This document shows positions 62,801 through 64,000 of a stretch of DNA of 64,000 bases, piece by piece. Numbering within the stretch: position 1 is the stretch's first letter; every line of letters starts with the position of its first letter. Under the pieces are notes generated by a model that was not told where the DNA came from, did no database searches, and saw nothing but the letters and a program-made list of their open reading frames with translations. Origin of the DNA: Owenia fusiformis. Lineage: Eukaryota > Annelida > Polychaeta > Sabellida > Oweniidae. Both the position numbers and the translations under genes were made by a program. Location of the stretch: the NCBI GenBank assembly GCA_903813345.2, contig CAIIXF020000005.1:17053375-17117374 (forward strand), read 5' to 3'.

Positions 62801-63449
62801 CGATAGGCTCCTTTTGGCACCATTATTTTTATTTATATACATCAATGAAATGACAATATCTCCAGTTCTATTCAGTATTTTTACACCAAATTTTGACAAG
62901 TTGTTCTTATGTGATAATCCTTACTAAAAATTGTATATCAGTGATGAAATCCAAGGTATAGGTCCCAGGGCATAGGTATTTTACAGTTTTCCCCTAAAAA
63001 ACACTCTTACTTATCCGTCACTGGGGACAACATTTTCCTCTTATATTCACGTCGGGAAAGGGTTAAAAGCCGCAAATTATGATAGGAATTAACAAAAACT
63101 AAATCGTGTTTAGCAATAATTTTTCAAATTCTCGAACCGGAAGTCAGCGATCAACTTTCATTGTATTTAGTTTTTGGGGAGGGGGGGGGGGGTCAGAGTC
63201 AAAACTAGATTTATTTAGTTTCCGATCCGACATCGAACTTTTTATGCCACCCCTTAGTGAACAAAGATGAAACAAACATATAATACACAGTAACATTAAT
63301 AAAGATCACAATGCATAAAATAAATGCATTTTGTGATTGTACCAAATATTCTAACTTTCTAGCTTTCTTGGTTGTGTGTATTTGCTTTTTACTCTTTTTA
63401 CTCTGTAGGTATTTTTCCTGACACCCATCATCCCAGATTGATTCAAAAG
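53707..63449 (+). CDS. MEST: MEST-like alpha/beta hydrolase, exons 1-6 (3' end outside window)
   Basis: Six exons give 567 nt (189 codons) with every splice phase consistent. From recalled family sequences the product matches mesoderm-specific transcript protein (MEST/PEG1), an epoxide-hydrolase-like alpha/beta hydrolase of the endoplasmic reticulum with an unsettled substrate. Visible order: N-terminal membrane anchor (residues 9-22); LSPSLARWK (30-38); [10 protein letters not shown] (71-80), which holds the oxyanion HGxP motif; [11 protein letters not shown] (98-108); nucleophile elbow [13 protein letters not shown] (138-150) with Asp140 as predicted nucleophile; [14 protein letters not shown] (171-184). 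Vertebrate MEST is about 335 residues, so the second half, including the cap and the catalytic acid and His, should lie to the right. The introns carry many transposons, but the exons look intact. Confidence 0.92.
54290..54436. mobile_element. 147-bp hairpin MITE in MEST intron 1
   Basis: AATATAGACC...GCAGGGGTAATATCGTCGAA and GGGGCTAGGCACAAA are mirrored on the right by TTTGTGCCTAGCCC and TTCGACGATATAACCCCTGC...GGTCTATATT. Two frames (66 and 129 codons) pass through it on opposite strands and are artefacts of the palindrome. Confidence 0.8.
54758..54840 (+). CDS. MEST: MEST exon 2: HGxP motif
   Basis: Acceptor ATTTCTTCAG and donor CATAAG|GTGAGG. 83 nt, phase 1 in, phase 0 out. Contains [16 protein letters not shown], the oxyanion-hole loop of the hydrolase fold. 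Confidence 0.93.
54874..54934 (+). mobile_element. Ultra-short MITE, 61 bp, perfect 9-bp TSD
   Basis: CATCTTCGCACGCTC...GACGGGAGTCGAGTGAACAAAGATG with GGCAGCAGT exactly duplicated at 54865-54873 and 54935-54943. Best-preserved member of the family. It lies in MEST intron 2, just after the exon 2 donor. Confidence 0.85.
55315..55674 (+). mobile_element. Insert with promoter motifs inside the foldback arm
   Basis: The arm sequence breaks after ATGTAAAGATA (55301-55311 region), and the same 11 bp recur at about 55685 before the arm resumes, marking an insertion with an 11-bp direct repeat (9-11 bp usable). The insert begins CCCTGCGTGCAGAGTCTAGT and ends ACGAATGCAAAGGG. Its two ends reappear together at 45058-45115, and the left end near 43540, so it is a mobile or repeated unit. 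Confidence 0.65.
55373..55601 (+). promoter_or_regulatory. Dense core-promoter motif cluster
   Basis: In order: GC box CCCCGCCCCC (55373), CCAATCAG (55449), inverted CCAAT ATTGGTC (55509), a consensus CRE TGACGTCA (55533-55540), TATATAG (55554-55560), and about 40 bp later GGCGCG|GTGAGT, a good 5' splice site. The order and spacing fit a Pol II promoter with a short first exon on the plus strand, the same strand as MEST. Function is inferred from motifs only. Confidence 0.5.
56526..56603 (+). CDS. MEST: MEST exon 3: strand before nucleophile
   Basis: Acceptor GTTTGTAG and donor AAACCA|GTAAGA. 78 nt, phase 0 in and out. It encodes [20 protein letters not shown], matching the MEST/epoxide hydrolase D-x-x-G-x-G-x-S-D-K-P segment. 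Confidence 0.93.
56763..57430 (+). repeat. GTCACCACC-family element, copy 2, in MEST intron 3
   Basis: Starts TTATGTCACCACCAATAAGT and has the GGCGGTTGGC head lost from copy 1. It then has four tandem units with CAAAATCATCTACAAGTT and ACCTTCAATGACATT, and ends AGGTGGTGACATTTTGTCAT. Confidence 0.82.
57586..57716 (+). CDS. MEST: MEST exon 4: nucleophile elbow
   Basis: Acceptor TATTGTAG and donor GCAAG|GTGAGT. 131 nt, phase 0 in, phase 2 out. Contains [13 protein letters not shown] and the elbow [16 protein letters not shown], where Asp of HDYG is the predicted nucleophile. Confidence 0.94.
58244..58314 (+). CDS. MEST: MEST exon 5
   Basis: Acceptor CCTATTAAAG and donor GGTG|GTATGC. 71 nt, phase 2 in, phase 1 out. 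It encodes [11 protein letters not shown], then [12 protein letters not shown], corresponding to the family CLSNGG motif. An overlapping longer frame in this stretch is a shadow. Confidence 0.88.
58544..58930. mobile_element. hAT-like MITE, 387 bp, in MEST intron 5
   Basis: GGGTTTGTGTAAAAAACCGG near the left end and inverted at the right. The arms continue with AACGTTCCTAGCAGGGTTA. CTATGTAT is duplicated at 58536-58543 and 58931-58938. Termini are shared with the 19019 element. Confidence 0.85.
59165..62465. repeat. Composite Helitron-like repeat block with about 478-bp tandem units
   Basis: Starts with two copies of the hairpin AGACTCCAGAT...ATCTGGAGTCT (59179, 59239). Segments end with ATCTGGAGTCTGAAATTGAA, hairpin TTGAACTCGTTCAA and TCTAGTTAT at about 60725 and 62462. 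Bodies share GCCTTTTGCCGTCAGAAAGT (60031, 61441, 61918) and CCGACTTCCGGTT. CTTCCTATTC microsatellite at 60419-60600. The hairpin followed by CTAG|T fits a Helitron 3' end, as inference. Confidence 0.65.
62521..63253. mobile_element. PIF/Harbinger-like MITE, 733 bp
   Basis: Left GGGGAGGCATCAAAAGTTCG and right inverted GGGGTGGCATAAAAAGTTCG, with arms of about 55 bp including AACTAAATAAATCTAGTT. TTA flanks both sides (62518-62520, 63254-63256), the 3-bp target used by Harbinger elements. A second element sits inside. Confidence 0.8.
62746..63062. mobile_element. piggyBac-like MITE, 317 bp, nested
   Basis: CCCTTTCACGACG at the left and CGTCGGGAAAGGG at the right, with TTAA on both sides (62742-62745, 63063-63066), the hallmark of piggyBac insertion. 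Inside, TTTCA(C/G)GACGATAGGCTCC occurs twice. Confidence 0.82.
63409..63449 (+). CDS. MEST: MEST exon 6: 41-nt microexon
   Basis: Acceptor TTTTTACTCTGTAG and donor CAAAAG|GTGATT. Phase 1 in, phase 0 out. It encodes (G)[13 protein letters not shown], aligning with the family GIFPETHRP..LQK. It lies 5.1 kb after exon 5, behind a block of transposons, and was recognisable only from the expected peptide and phase. Confidence 0.85.
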
Positions 63450-64000
63450 GTGATTACATATTGTATAATCTGAATCAAGGAACCAATATAATATTCCTCT
63501 CTCATATCGATTCTTAGTACCTTCTATCATTTCCATCTTAAGTAACTTTGCTGTGGCTAGATTTGTGCTTCTGTACAGTATTCACCCTTGTGTACCCTTT
63601 GGCGATCTGGGGCATTTTGGTCAGGGTGTTCATGAAAAGGAACAAATTAACAGATCTTCATTTTTGGGTCGAGTTTTGATATTCTCGCTCTTTGTGGCAG
63701 GTAAGACCAGTATAATCTGACGAAGTTACAACACACATCCTAATTCAGAGCCAATCCCCTTGAACACCCTAAGACGGTAGAATTTGTTCCTTGAACACCC
63801 TGAACACAGTGCCTCAGATCCCCACTTGTATAGTTGTATGTATTAAGCCTTGAGAGTGTTGTGGCAGTACTGCTAGTGATTGTGCACTTAGTCTCTTACA
63901 TCTACTCTAACAGACAGTGCAGTATGTTGCTTTGGAAACAAAATATCAATTAGTACTTAATAAAAGGGACAAATTCACCCCAAAAAATCTGATTTATACA

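Overview
This is a window of animal nuclear DNA from what looks like an AT-rich invertebrate genome, probably marine. It has short exons with GT/AG borders, introns of up to tens of kilobases, and many non-autonomous DNA transposons, minisatellites and foldback repeats. I could not fix the phylum. A mollusc, hemichordate or other marine invertebrate would all fit.

Two protein-coding genes point away from each other. On the minus strand, 45591 down to 2102 holds the 5' part of a gene for an extracellular or receptor-like protein with three fibronectin type III (FN3) domains behind a signal peptide and a short cysteine-bearing N-terminal region. I resolve ten exons. At least one exon between 40092 and 16788 is missing, because the reading phases do not join, and the 3' end (any transmembrane and cytoplasmic part) lies beyond base 1. 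On the plus strand, 53707 to 63449 holds exons 1-6 of a MEST-type alpha/beta hydrolase. They give 189 codons with all phases consistent, and the gene continues past the right edge. The 8 kb between the two start codons holds a 76-bp tandem array, short MITEs and two promoter-like motif clusters.

Most other sequence is repeats. From left to right: a hAT-type MITE with a perfect 8-bp target duplication (406-848); a minisatellite on both sides of an FN3 exon (2457-3345); a decayed mariner (5674-6758); another 8-bp-TSD MITE (9178-9608); a LINE reverse transcriptase fragment interrupted near its 5' edge by a TIR element (11817-13156); a nested repeat complex (18078-21410); two or three large inverted-repeat elements (24233-30265); a 3-kb element with CACGGTG termini holding a spliced two-exon mini-ORF and a CCATGG-rich satellite (31912-34904); and further mariner, foldback and tandem repeats up to 47530. 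The MEST introns hold a hairpin MITE, a palindromic foldback carrying a promoter-like insert, a GTCACCACC-family repeat, a hAT-like MITE, a long Helitron-like tandem block, and a Harbinger-like MITE with a piggyBac-like MITE inside it.

Most open reading frames over 60 codons in this window are chance or repeat-derived. The real exons are mostly shorter than 240 bp and were found by splice sites, phase and protein resemblance.
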